Origin: Fidelibacterota bacterium
GTDB lineage: Bacteria > Fidelibacterota > UBA8477 > JABMPR01
Assembly (NCBI GenBank): GCA_030596225.1
Contig: JAUVKO010000114.1
Coordinates: 1 to 6,923 of the forward strand
Length of the DNA: 6,923 bases
Direction of reading: 5' to 3'
The notes under the pieces are model-generated. The model did no database searches. It was given only the letters and a program-made list of their open reading frames with translations, and had not been told where the DNA came from. A program made the position numbers and the translations under genes. Shown here piece by piece: positions 6,496 through 6,923 of the stretch. Position 1 is the first letter of the stretch, and the number at the start of each line of letters is the position of its first letter.

Positions 6496-6923
6496 TTACA
6501 TCCCCATTGAAAGTATAAGTTTTGGATAAGATTGACCAGAGAATCCTAGAGATAAATTAGATCGATTAAAATTTTGAATTGTCGAGAAAGATTTTTCAAG
6601 CATAACAGGCAGAAACCTGTTGATAGCAACCCCCAGCAGGTCCATTTTAAAGTCATTGGCAGAAAAGCCTTCTCCACCCAATGCGCCAACCTTTTCATAG
6701 GGCATCCACCCGTCCTTTACCTCCCATAGTAATCCAAATGAGAGCGTTGCAAGATCTGCCTGCCACCAAGGCATTACCTTGTCGAGGGAATTTGCTATAT
6801 AGGCAGATCCTACCATGTGTGTCAGGGAAGCACTCATATTATAGGTCAGAGGTTCCTGTGACATTCGCCAGGTGCCAAACTCAGAATTCTGGTTAGCTGA
6901 TAGTGATCCTGTAAGTGCCATTA
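6496..6923 (-). CDS. Probable exported DUF2279/YfiM-like protein, 5' partial
   Basis: Only the C-terminal 141 residues or so are in the window. The frame stays open past the Met at 6921, and the two visible bases of the preceding codon (xTA) must encode Leu, Val or Ile. That hydrophobic residue followed by MALTGSLSANQN looks like the end of a signal peptide, so the true start is probably just outside. The central part has a Gly-rich helical pattern: SLTHMVGSAYIANSL, then LATLSFGLLWEVKDGW, then GGEGFSANDFKMDLLGVAINR. This order (His near the start, an FGLLWEVKDG helix, then GFSxxDxxxDLLGVA) resembles the DUF2279/YfiM family of small envelope lipoproteins of unknown role. The tail (LSLGFSGQSYPKLILSMGM) could be a short beta strand. 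The gene converges on the GH13 gene across a 314-base gap. Function is unknown; the family call is by pattern only. Confidence 0.55.
   Translation of the reverse strand, partial: MALTGSLSANQNSEFGTWRMSQEPLTYNMSASLTHMVGSAYIANSLDKVMPWWQADLATLSFGLLWEVKDGWMPYEKVGALGGEGFSANDFKMDLLGVAINRFLPVMLEKSFSTIQNFNRSNLSLGFSGQSYPKLILSMGM

Noticed and set aside
6681..6896. Plus-strand open frame of 71 codons at the right edge
   Set aside because: It is antisense to the DUF2279-like gene, has no ribosome binding site worth noting, and shows no domain pattern.

Overview
This is a bacterial window of moderate to low GC (roughly 40-45% by eye). It holds six protein genes, two of them cut by the window edges, and no rRNA, tRNA or CRISPR array that I can see. 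The prepilin peptidase points to a cell with type IV pili or a type II secretion system, so probably Gram-negative. The TPR protein ending in a Fis-type helix-turn-helix and the very long GH13 protein resemble proteins I associate from memory with FCB-group or candidate-phylum bacteria (Marinimicrobia, Cloacimonadota, Ignavibacteria-like). That taxonomic guess is weak and no marker gene is present.

Layout. (1) 1-940, plus: the 3' part of a TPR regulator with two Fis-like helix-turn-helix units. It is followed by a perfect 7+3+7 palindrome and a strong intrinsic terminator. (2) 1144-2287, plus: a two-gene unit coding for a stand-alone CheY-like receiver and, 10 bases later, a GTG-started prepilin peptidase. 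(3) 2343-2630, minus: a small stand-alone Hpt phosphotransfer protein that converges on the peptidase. (4) 2858-6181, plus: a 1107-residue cytoplasmic protein with a GH13 (alpha-amylase family) catalytic core between long, mostly helical extensions. (5) 6182-6495: non-coding, with a pair of 23-base imperfect direct repeats that look like the end of a lost insertion sequence. (6) 6496-6923, minus: the 3' part of a probable exported or lipoprotein-like protein resembling DUF2279/YfiM, running off the right edge.

How the genes may work together. The receiver (phosphoacceptor Asp54) and the Hpt protein (His46) are the two middle modules of a phosphorelay, and they flank a pilus/secretion processing enzyme. 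A signalling link to type IV pili is reasonable but is inferred from position only. The GH13 protein has its own predicted promoter and ribosome binding site. It shows the three catalytic acids, but the usual region IV NHD motif reads NPD. No glycogen or maltodextrin gene lies beside it, so its substrate cannot be read from the context. The most unusual items are this GH13 protein and the IS-end-like repeats. I found no clear defence system or other new multigene system.
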